Assembly (NCBI GenBank): GCA_907163375.1
Contig: CAJQUW010002166.1
Coordinates: 121,828-185,827, forward strand
Source: Prostheceraeus crozeri
Lineage: Eukaryota; Platyhelminthes; Polycladida; Euryleptidae
Direction: 5' to 3'
DNA: 64,000 nucleotides
The notes under the pieces were generated by a model, which searched no databases, was not told the DNA's origin, and was given only the letters and a program-made list of their open reading frames with translations. Both the position numbers and the translations under genes were made by a program. Shown here piece after piece: positions 25,738 to 35,336 of this stretch (within the stretch, counting starts at the first letter, position 1; each line of letters opens with the position of its first letter).

Positions 25738-26549
25738 AGTTGAATCTGCTACATGCGTTGTTTTTCTGTGCTAGCGACTTGGTGGAGATTGTGACTAAAT
25801 TATCAAGGTATCATGCATACATGTATATATACCAGTCAAAAAGAAAGAAGTTAAAGAAGTAAATGTTTCAAAAATTTTGTCAATGAGTATATAAAACAGA
25901 TTTCTATGCACAATATTGCATTTTTGTAATATTCTTCTATAAGATTACTTTTGTAGCATTCTATTTTCCAGTTGTTCTAAATATACTGCATTCATCATAC
26001 TAAATTCGGGTTTAATTCCGACACGAAATTATCAGTGTGATATCAAAGCCAATTAAATGAAATTAGAAAAACGGCTTCGTTGTACTACCAAAGATCCTGG
26101 TGACGGATTCATTACCCAGTATTCTGGATACCTACCCAAGATTTTCATGAAACTCAGGACCCAACCCTTAGTCGTAGGTTGGAAATGACGGACTTCTCAA
26201 TTCACTGAATCTGTTTAAAATATATGCATCTATATGAGAGCTAGCATCATTTGATTTATTTTATCGTGAATTCCCCAGGAGATGGACGAATGCTCAAACT
26301 GTCGGGAACATTGAAACTAATAATCAACCTGCTGCTGAAAATAAATTGATACTCACGTACTTACTTACGTTTCTCTGTAATACAGATTTCACGCATTCAT
26401 TCCATCTTTGTAAAATTAGCTTCTGAATTTCCTTTATCGCTAATTCAGATGAAATTAATGAATTCTGCTTGTATTTTTACATTGCCTTTAGAAATGTATC
26501 GCACTTATTCATGAGTTCAGCTTCGTCAAGCAGTTTAAATGCTACTTAC
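25738..26549. other. Unassigned DNA with right end of the Tc1-like relic
   Basis: The right inverted repeat of the Tc1-like element ends near 25,893. The rest is AT-rich with no gene that I recognise. It would contain the cytoplasmic-tail exons of the host gene on the minus strand if that gene continues, but none stands out. Confidence 0.35.
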
Positions 26550-26661
26550 CATTCACCCTTTGGATTTTTCAGTCTTCTATACGCTATCGTAGCGACGATA
26601 ATCAATACAATAACTACAATGCATAATCCACCAATAATCCAGTAGATTAAAGTGCTCGACG
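26550..26661 (-). CDS. Host exon: transmembrane segment of a surface protein
   Basis: On the minus strand, a TTGTGCTTTCAG acceptor ends next to 26,661 and a GTAAGT donor follows 26,550. The 112-bp exon encodes SSTLIYWIIGGLCIVVIVLI and then IVATIAYRRLKNPKGEW: a ~23-residue hydrophobic helix followed by a basic stop-transfer segment. That is the membrane-crossing exon of a type I single-pass protein. The exon begins with two bases completing a codon (phase 1), like the three candidate exons upstream on the same strand, which suggests one gene. Confidence 0.7.
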
Positions 26662-27439
26662 CTGAAAGCACAACAAAACTAAAAATAGGATGTAACAACA
26701 CTAGATCCAACATTTTTGTACATTTATAACAGATATCTGACATGTATAGAGACACGCATGAAAAGGAAAACAACCTTGTACAACAAGTTGCGAAGGAGTT
26801 TGAAGTTGGCAATGTAGACAATTGCACTCAGACACGTGACAGATGAAAGCCAAACACTTTGATTAATATGCTCGGTCAGAAAATAAGAACGAAAGTCTGA
26901 AAGATTTACTCAATGTAAAAATGAAAGATAGGGAATACTGCATCGTTTGTCACCGGTGTAACAGTTAATAACCCCTTGTCAATGTTAACTCTCTGAATAA
27001 TTTTTACCCACTTTGAAATTACTTCCGTTCGGAAATTCGTTTGAACTTTGAAATTACTTCCGTTATTAGTCTAGATTGTTATTTCCTTCCATAAATACAA
27101 TGATCATGAGCTTGAAGTCTTCTATTTACAATCCTGCGATCATTCGATATTCAATGAGCTAATTTACAACTATTAATATAAAAATTGAAATTTTCAGTTT
27201 TTTGTAAATATGAAGATTGACTACATGACTTCTGGACACAAAGAATCAAATAGCTTCACTGATTGGTGTTCATTCACCAAACATAGCTGGGGAGTTACCT
27301 ATCATATCCTAATCAATAGTGACTGGCAGGTCAGTTTTGTCGGAAATCATTGCCAACGACACTACATGGAGGTGACATCCCTGGGTAACCCTTTAATTGT
27401 TTCGTTTTGGGGTTTGTTCTGCTCATACAAGATCATCTA
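26662..27439. other. Intron, nothing recognised
   Basis: Presumed intron upstream of the transmembrane exon. It repeats the phrase TTGAAATTACTTCCGTT twice near 27,013 and 27,048. A + strand frame at 27,210-27,488 is mostly unconvincing but may include the start of the LINE relic. Confidence 0.35.
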
Positions 27440-28250
27440 TGTCATCGTCAGCAACGGGTTCGTTTTCAAGACTCCACGGGTTCTCTAATGGATGTTAAAC
27501 AGCGGAGTTCCTCAGGGCTCCCTCCTCTGTCCGTATGTATTTGGTGTATATGCGTCGTTTCTGATTCCACTGACTCCATCAGCTACGCGCATGATCATGT
27601 ATGTGGATGATGTGTGCTTATCATTTCGCATTCGGAAAGATAAGGCTCTGGAAGACATAAGCATCTTAAAATCGGAAATCAATAACGCACTACAATAGTC
27701 TGAAGAGAATAAGTAGCCTCACATTGAACAAAGGCAAAGCTTGCGATTTGATCAACTATGTGGTTGCTTCAAAGATATCTGTAATGTTGAGTTCTTTTAT
27801 CTGCTCATCCACTTCCAGAAATGTTTAAAGTTTCTTGGGATTATGGTCGATGAGACGTTCGGATGGAAGAGTCACATCAATTTCATCGAGAGAAATTAAT
27901 TGTTCACATTGAATTTGCATTTTTCGAAGAATGAAGTGTGTCACGAATGATGATGAATTTAAGATCATATCCAACGCGTTGATTCGCAGTTTGATCGAAT
28001 ATGCCTGCCCTGCATTTATAGAAATTTCTTCGTATGACGCAAAGATGATCTTCAACGAATTCAAAACAGATGTCTGAAGATTAAAGGCCGACGTAGATTT
28101 TTCGTTAAGATGCTGAGCAATGGCGAAGAGACTGTGCGAGAATCTGGTGAAGCAGGACAGCCTTGATTCCTACCACTCCTCCCGCTGGCCGATTATCAGT
28201 GTCGTTCTGGAGAACTACCTCACGCCGCAACTCTTTCTTGCCGCACTTGT
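27440..28250 (+). pseudogene. LINE (non-LTR) reverse transcriptase fragment
   Basis: The clearest part is 27,492-27,698: NSGVPQGSLLCPYVFGVYAS, then MIMYVDDVCLSFRI, the GVPQGS and YxDD motifs of non-LTR reverse transcriptases. After a stop, other frames carry the thumb-like text KFLGIMVDETFGWKSHINFI (near 27,820-27,890) and SLIEYACPAF (near 28,000). At least two stops and two frame changes interrupt it, and the 5' and 3' ends are missing. The order matches Jockey/CR1-like LINEs. It lies antisense in a presumed intron of the host gene. Confidence 0.75.
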
Positions 28251-28479
28251 GCATCACTCAGTCTCTCACCTTCTTCAACTGATTTTTCTGTCTTGATGTT
28301 ATCAAAGAACATTCCTTTATATCATGACTTAATGAATTTGTCTTGTACGAGCGGATTTTATATGATTTGCATATATTTTGATTCACATTTATTAATTGAA
28401 TCAGCGCTTCTCTCTCTCTCAATATTTCCATTTTAAACACATGCGACATTTTTGAAAAGAACTAGTCACATTTTTTAAC

Positions 28480-28683
28480 AGTCAGCATTCGACAGATGCG
28501 CTTTCAAGGCAGGATATCTTTCGTTATCAGGGACCGAAGCTCCAAGTTCCACTGGAATATACTGATATTTACTGAGTTCAGTGTAAGTGAACACCTGAAG
28601 TGACACGGTCATCTGGTTGATGTTCTTGACATCATCGTTATGGAATTGCAAATCCGTGGATGGTGTAAATTTTCCACTGCATG
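28480..28683 (-). CDS. Host exon, possibly zona-pellucida-domain-like
   Basis: The minus-strand frame runs from an acceptor-like ATAAATCAG to a weak donor (GTTAAA), 204 bp, entering and leaving in phase 1. It encodes CSGKFTPSTDLQFHNDD, MTVSLQVFTYTELSKYQY, IPVELGASVP and LKAHLSNAD. The strand order V-S-L-Q-V-F ... Y-I-P-V-E-L-G ... L-K-A-H-L resembles the middle of a ZP domain, where PYxVxLxxxLxVxV and LxxC blocks follow. Joining its last base to the TM exon's first two gives Ser, so the phases agree. The ZP reading is tentative; coding status is more likely than not. Confidence 0.5.
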
Positions 28684-30051
28684 CTGATTTATGGTCAATT
28701 ATAGTCAATCAGCCCATTATGTGTTTGTTCTACCAAGCAAGATCAATTGAGACATGCACAAAATAATGAACGAAATCATAGGAGAAGTTTTCCAATCAAT
28801 AGCTCTAAGATCGTTGATATTCGACAAATCATTCTGCAAATTTAGGAAATCACAGGGACGTGGAGTTCTATCATGCATTGATGCAAGTTACTGATTTCTC
28901 TAGGTGTACCTGTCTAAAGTAAAGTGAAAGAGAATTTGGAACGAGTTCTGCCACCAGGAATGTCGGATAGGAATTCATGTACTCATAAATAATCATTAAT
29001 AACATACTCGTACATTCAAAGAATTCTTTAATGTTGTGTCTTTGTGTGACAAATAACGATCACAGTTGGTCCAAGGAGCTGCTTGAAAATGGAAATGTTC
29101 ATATCGACACAATTTTTCTAAATTTGCATTCAGCATAAAAATAATGAGAATGGGATAAATAACAACTTAGTCACATGGAAGAAAGGCTCCGTGCCTAATG
29201 TGCTTTCGAGCACAAGCTAGGTTTATTTATTTGGAACTGCGATATCATCTTAGATGATCTTTGCATTTAGGAAATCCAAAGAAATCAATTGCTGAAATCG
29301 TTGCCAAAATAGAATCTTGACAGTACTTCCTGCCGGCATGGTACCAGGAGCAGCAATCGAATAGCACAGACGTAGTTGTCGGCGCTATAAGACTTTCTCT
29401 TCCTCTATTCGAGCTTCCTGTCAAAAATTCCCTTCACCACGTGATAGTTGATTAAAACCGTGCAGGCCAAGAAATGCGTCTTTATTCAGTCGCTTACATG
29501 AAGATCTAAACATCACGGGGAATAATCTGACAGCCCCTCTGATGGCAACCACCTTCGCTGACCATCTCCCTTGGGACGAAAATTGCAAGGAAGTCTTCAG
29601 AAGGGCATCTGAAACACATCTTTATGAAACGCAACCTAAAGAGATCAGGATCTCCGATTCAAATCTAGTGAATGTACCTACACACTATCCGATCCCTGCT
29701 ACTGTCAACCCTGTTGCTGCAACATATCCCAAGCGTGCCTCGAAATTCTCTCAATGATTGAAAGATTGGTCCGAAAAATACTTTTGTAGCAATTCAATAT
29801 ATGTGAAAATGCTGTTATTGCCTGTATTGCCAATCGAAATCCTATTCAATAATAATGATGAACAGGCTCGATATTTGACCCTGCAATTCACGAGTGAAAG
29901 GACGCAGAAATACAAGAAATGTAATTTGCAAGACGATTTACGCGCAGCGTTCCAAACTGAATGCTCAATGTAAGCGCATGATAATAACAGGCATGAAAGT
30001 CCGGTAGAATAAATATATCAACAACACCTAAATAAAATGACATCAATTCAC
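28684..30051. other. Intron, nothing firmly recognised
   Basis: AT-rich. A 71-codon + frame (29,542-29,757; LPWDENCKEVFRRASETHLY) looks somewhat protein-like but has no family, no splice sites I trust and no neighbours. Confidence 0.35.
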
Positions 30052-30383
30052 CTTCAGAACTCTCCAACGTCAAATTGAATTCTCTTTTGATTTCCTGCTC
30101 GCCGAGCTTGTTTTTAGCCAAACATCGTAGAGTATACGTTCCCGGCTCCAATCCATCAGGAACTTGAGCAGATGTTTCCCCATTCTCCCACACACTCGCA
30201 TCGGTGCTGACGCATACTCGAAAATCCTTTTCCCAAATCGCCGCCACTTAATGTGGGTTTCGTTTATGCCTTGAATGGAGACATCCGGTTTTGGCTGCCC
30301 ACCTGCCTTGCAAGTGATCGTCGCGCCGATGTAGATGTCACTTGAGTTGAAGGACGAGAAATTGATGATCAGTGGCGGTTTGT
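30052..30383 (-). CDS. Host exon: immunoglobulin-like domain
   Basis: Acceptor TTTCTTCCAG lies beside 30,383 and donor GTGAAT follows 30,052. The exon encodes PPLIINFSSFNSSDIYIG, then TITCKAGGQPKPDVSI with the first Ig cysteine. After a frame change near 30,245 come WEKDFRVCV and LEPGTYTLRCLAKNKLGE with the second cysteine. It is a C2/I-set-type Ig domain. Length is 332 bp; 333 would make both borders phase 1 like the neighbouring exons, so one base seems missing, either a sequencing error or a true defect. It lies between the CUB and ZP-like exons on the same strand. Confidence 0.7.
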
Positions 30384-31941
30384 CTGGAAGAAAGTAGGCA
30401 TCATGATAAATCCATGAGAGGCAAAAGTCGCCACAAAAAGAAAATCCGCAGCAGATTTTTTCGGGAATATTGTTTATGTGCGCACATATGATGCTTTTAT
30501 GAAAAGTAGAGAAGTAAAGTTGATCGCACCAAAGCGCATAAGGCCGCTGCAGTGGACTTGCGGTAGAGTATGGGCCTTGTGTCCAAGAAACATGTGCTCA
30601 AGCTTATTTCGAATCAATCAAAAAGCTTTTAATTTACCTGAATACTGAGCGGAACGAAATATGAACTCCTTGAAACACGATAAGAAAAGAGATTTTGATA
30701 TGCTCCGTATATGGCAAACTACAAAATGACAACTTAGCCAAAATTTAGAACCAGTCAGAATTTTGCATAACAGAATTCTTCATTTTAGTAAATAACTTTA
30801 TGGTGATAGCACAGACTAATACTAATGGGTGGTTGAGCTTTGATCAGTTTTTACTTGTGTATGCGACGGTGAAGAGAAATTCACGCAGTTATTTCTGTAA
30901 AAGTAATTTCAGTCAGAGTATTATCCCTAGAATTCTAATCATTTTGCATTATAATATGCGCACAATGAAAAAATATCAGAAATTCTCAACCTATGTCAGT
31001 ATTATGGACACTGACATGGTCAGGTTTCTATCAATACTTCTCTTGAAGTCCCATGTCTTCAGCAAGTTGTGATGATTAGCAAGTATTTTTAGCACTCTCA
31101 TGTCAAATTTGTGTTCCAAAGCATTGCACTTTCAGAAATCTCTTAATCCAATTTTTACCAAAATGTGATATTTCAGAAGTGTATCATGATTTTATTCACA
31201 GCATTTTAGAGTTTTGCTCACCACGTTGTGGCTTGAGCACTGGAAATTGTGAACTATTGTGAAAAGTGAACAAAATCGTTGTCATCGTAAGATAGGCGGG
31301 TCTGATTGTCATTGTGAAAACCTTGAGCCGCTCCGTATGCGCTGAGAAAATCTGACCTTGAAGTTATTGAAAATGCTGAGTGCCTTGCCAATGTTCCCAG
31401 TGATCTGCCTCCTGAATGTCTAAAGAATCACCTCGTCAACTTGTAATGCCACCTTCACGGAGAAACAGTTAGAGAAACAACTCTTCCATCTCCACATGTA
31501 TCGGTTTCCACAACAATCAAAATTGAGCATGATGATGTGCAGTATTTTCTTCTTCTTTGTCTTGCTGTTATGTCATTTCAATTGCGTGAATTTCGCTATA
31601 TCCCAGTAACTTCTATACTATAGAAACGTTTGACATTCACCCTGCATAAAAATAAAGTCATTATTCTGAACAGCGCACGTCGCTTGTCGCACTGCGGTCA
31701 TTCAATTAATTTCCCTGGTTGGACGTTTTCGCGTCGCCCATCTAAAGGAGAAATGTCGCTCATCTTGGTCGCTTCTGAATGACATCGTTTCCTGTCCAAC
31801 GTGTATCGCTGTCCAGTTTGGTGCATGTCGCTGATTTCTGCATCGGCGGTGGAGTTGCTTTGTCGTGTAGAGATAGTAGGGAAGAAAACGATGGAAACGC
31901 ATGCACTTCTCATTGGAGGCAGCGTGACCAAGAATGCTCAC
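30384..31941. other. Intron, nothing recognised
   Basis: Presumed intron between the Ig and CUB exons. No repeat family or further exon recognised; short frames on both strands near 30,800 and 31,700 lack convincing signals. Confidence 0.35.
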
Positions 31942-32319
31942 CTCTGTCTTCTAGTTGGAAGGAAATTTTAAATCCTGACTTCCTTTGTCTATGATTAGAG
32001 TTAAACTTCAAGAGCAGCTGCTGTCCACTGGAATAGATATCAGAAGGTCTTTCGGTGCCACATAGCGTCTTCAACTTCTTGCTGTTCCTGTATCCACCAT
32101 TAAAGACAATCAGATTATCGTATAAGCATTTACCAAAACGTGTCTCCTCCAACTCGAAATGGATGAAGTGAAGATGAACAATCTTTGAATTCTGTCCTTC
32201 GATAAGCCATTCACAATTCATGCCTTCCCGATATCTTGTTCTCCCATCAAAACGTTTATGGCTGACGATGAAACCCCTGTGTCCTGTCATCACACGAGAA
32301 CTTCCGCATTCTTCTGAAT
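31942..32319 (-). CDS. Host exon: CUB domain
   Basis: Acceptor TTATTTCAG lies beside 32,319 and a GTGAGC donor follows 31,942. The 378-bp exon, phase 1 on both sides, encodes a whole CUB domain. SEECGSS is the first cysteine, then GFIVSHKRFDGRTRY, MNCEWLI, IVHLHFIHFELEE, CLYDNLIVFNGG, LCGTERPSDIYSSGQQLLLK and FKISFQ. The four cysteines and the Y-D-x-L and SSG-x-x-L-x-L-x-F signatures are all there. CUB domains are extracellular protein-interaction modules. With Ig, ZP-like and TM exons downstream it probably forms the N-terminal part of a cell-surface receptor. Confidence 0.85.
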
Positions 32320-33804
32320 CTGAAATAAGTAACACTACAATTAATATTTGAATTAAAATAGAAACTTTTCAGCAAAGTTAATAACGTGAACATTGAAATA
32401 GAAGTAACCGAATCAACAATCACCCAATAGCTGTTACAATACTTGAGGCATACTTCAGACATGAATCGAATTCGGCCCTGTGTATCTTCATTCAGATTCT
32501 CAGACCAGCCTGTCACTAAGTCCAGGACCTAGATGTAGATTCGTAGTCATAAGCTGTGCATCATTCCATGAAGGTCTCATTTTCGGCCTCGTTCCCTACA
32601 AAAACTCGTGCTGGCGACCGGGCTTAAGTCAAATTTTATTTTCAAGAATACAAAAGCTTGACTGACTGCATTTAGATCGAAGGAGGAATAATTCGTCGAC
32701 TGAGAGTCTCAGTCAAAGACATTCCTCCTCCGATCAAAATTAGCATCCGACTGATAAAGAAACCCGTTGATGACTGTGTTTAATCAGCATTCGGATGCAA
32801 AAACTGCGTGTCACAGTCTTCATGCTCTCCTGAAATGAAGTTGCAAATTCAATGCATATTCCCAAATTTGCTAAATTCGAACAAAGTCCTTTCACTGAAA
32901 TCGTCATAGAAATTGATTTGATTGTACTAAAAACTGTTGAAACTGATTGTAGACTAAAACTACAAAATGAATTTCATGTTGAAAAAAAATTTTGTTTTCG
33001 CTCCAATCAATTGACTGTGTCATGGTCTCCATATCGTGTCTGATCACATGAGTACAGAAATTTGGAGATGCATGTGTCGAGAGATGTAACGAGAAATTCG
33101 TGTCGATTCCGCTTTGTGAACTGATGGTCTATGGTTCTCATGCAAAGCTGTGAGAAGAGCGCTGTCGTTCTTTTCATTGTCTGCGTGAGAACTTCGTTCT
33201 AAGACCGGTTTTAGAAATGTCTGTGGTGCAATGATAGAAGTCATTTCGTGTTTTTGAAGAGCAATTTGGTTAAAATCTAAACAAACTAAACGAACAAAAT
33301 GAGCATGCGGCTACCTCACTCTCCTGATCCGTCGAACTTTTATTTGTATGTGGAATCTCTAGACTCTTTCCATTCGAGATGTTAGAGTATTTCAATATTG
33401 GTTGACTGATTGTGATATAAAGAAGACATAAAAAAGCAGACGGAAGTGAAGCAAAATTGGAACAATATCTTGTTGCTGATATGGCAATTTCAAAGTCGAT
33501 TGATAAAAAACTGTAGAATGGCTTCAATGGTCAATAGTGGCGCAAAAAGGAACCGATGACATGTTGCGGATCTTCTATTGTTTCCTTGTTTAATCTGAAC
33601 TTGAACAGCGAATGATCGGTTGTTTTTTTTTCATTTTAGGAATAATTTCGATATCTAAATGTATACACGGTACATAATATTGGAGGATGCAAACATCTCT
33701 CACGAGCAGCGATATATAAACTACACTATATGTCGCTGACATCCTGAATAATCAATGCAAAACACCTGTAAAACAAGGTAGAGTGACGGTCTCCACAAAA
33801 ATGT
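32320..33804. other. Presumed intron or intergenic DNA with two fold-backs
   Basis: No gene recognised. Two adjacent imperfect palindromes at 32,675-32,735 and 32,743-32,798 are listed separately. Confidence 0.35.
32675..32798. repeat. Two adjacent fold-back repeats
   Basis: First: GATCGAAGGAGGAAT pairs with ATTCCTCCTCCGATC (one mismatch), and an inner GACTGAG...CTCAGTC pair nests inside. Second: GCATCCGACTGAT pairs imperfectly with ATCAGCATTCGGATGC. Together about 125 bp; possibly a degenerate fold-back element. Confidence 0.6.
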
Positions 33805-34117
33805 TTGATTGGATGTAGAAAATGCAAAAAGCAAAACGACGGAGGGATGCACTTAATACATTTGTCATTATATAACTTGAACAACACCGCCTCTACCCTC
33901 GAAAATTCCCATTTCGACGAATCCAGTTCAAGGATCGTAGTAAAACCATACAACTTGTTCAACGGCGAACTGCAAGTAAGAATCGAGTGCGACAAGTTGT
34001 TTGTTGTACAGGAGCACTTGCAAGATTATCACTGGTCAGCATTCCAACGAATGAGGCGCCATGAGGTGCGGGCTACTTTCAAATTCATTTGCGCAAGCAA
34101 GATGAAAGGTAATAAAT
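33805..34117 (+). CDS. Possible exon of unknown gene
   Basis: The + frame carries NNTASTLENSHFDESSSRIV, GELQVRIECDKLFVV and ATFKFICASKMK, ending at a good donor (AAAG then GTAATA at about 34,110). Two cysteines 34 residues apart after beta-like strands could be an atypical Ig-like fold. No acceptor was fixed and an alternative donor exists inside (CTGCAA then GTAAGA near 33,976). Could equally be chance. Confidence 0.22.
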
Positions 34118-35336
34118 TTCAGCAAGAAGTGCCAAGGACATTTTTTCAGAGAAAATTGTGCAATCGCGAGGCAAACATCAAACTTAAAGTGTCCAGATGA
34201 GTTTTCCACCTCGACGTGATATTGGAAATGACTAGAGTGGAGAGTAAACTTGTCGTGGAGACATAGACATTGCACAATTATTGCATCGAATTCTACAGAC
34301 CAATTCGGTGCGTGACTGCTGCCAGATGCTGGTTGTTCGTTCGACTTACTAAAAAAGTAAGAATGAACTATTGTTCGGATGAAGGAAGTATTATTCGGTT
34401 GATTTGCGATTAATAAGACAAAGGATAAGGATGTCAGTTCTGTTGACAGTTCAGTGCGGGCATCTATCAAGAAACTAAAGCTCCCTCGGAGTGTTGATGA
34501 ATTCAGGTGTGAATTGAAGACGAGGGGCGATTAAGCTCTCAGTGAGATGGACAGGCGGCTTCCTTGAAACTGAAACAGACGACATGTTGAACAATATAGT
34601 TGTCGCACTTGTGCAACAACTATTACTTGTGATGATCTTAAAAAGGATATAAATTCAACTTTCAGATGAACACGTGCACACTGATTCATGATGTGTACTG
34701 AAATTAGGACAAAATGCAGTGAGGATTCATAGACTTACTTTCTGATCGTGAAAATAAAAATGGAAATAATAATAGAAAAATTATAAACGTGAGGAACTTT
34801 CGAAACCGTTAAGAGAAACCGACCAGAAACTGTTAGAGAAACCGATTGATCACCGGAAATACTTCATGTTCATTGACTTCCTTTTGAAAGAAGACTCTTT
34901 GTCTACCGTTCTAGCACATGGCAAAGTTTCAAGGCGTATAATGCAGCATTAGAAAAAAGTTTAAACGCGAAAAAAATAACCGGTAAATTTAAAATTGACC
35001 AATCACTAAGCGACGATCTTTAGATATATTCTATTTCCAATCTGAAGATGAAGACTTTTATTAATAACGACGACACTGGAATCACCGATCAATCAGATTT
35101 ATCTCTAAATTCAATGATTACGAGTCCACATTTTTGCACTGATACTCATATAGAATCACCTTATTGATTCAAACACAAGCGTCGAGAAATATATTTCAAA
35201 TCCTACAGGAAAGATATCGAAAAAATTACATAAATAGTTGATTCCAGTGTTCCGCAAAACACAAGATTCTTCTGCAGATGATGTTAGTACATTTCAGTGC
35301 ATATCCGTAGTTTGAAACTAGAATCAAACAAATGGG
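34118..35336. other. Unassigned DNA before the satellite
   Basis: AT-rich, no gene recognised. Satellite-like words begin abruptly near 35,337 with a diverged first monomer. Confidence 0.4.

Larger units (their letters stand above)
485..25893 (+). mobile_element. Tc1-like element interrupted by the Polinton
   Basis: Directly left of the Polinton target site is TATACTCATTGAC (485-497). The inverse, GTCAATGAGTATATA, occurs at 25,879-25,893, just past a decayed Tc1-like transposase (25,086-25,737). The two look like the terminal inverted repeats of one element with TA-rich ends. Without the Polinton the element would be about 1.05 kb, short for an autonomous Tc1 and in line with its internally deleted transposase. 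The Polinton therefore landed about 15 bp inside the left terminal repeat. The similarity of the two arms beyond the first ~15 bp is weak, so the boundaries are approximate. Confidence 0.55.

Noticed and set aside
27440-28250. Reverse transcriptase as part of a retrovirus or LTR element
   Set aside because: GVPQGS plus the downstream LINE-type thumb text, with no LTRs, protease or integrase nearby, indicate a non-LTR LINE.
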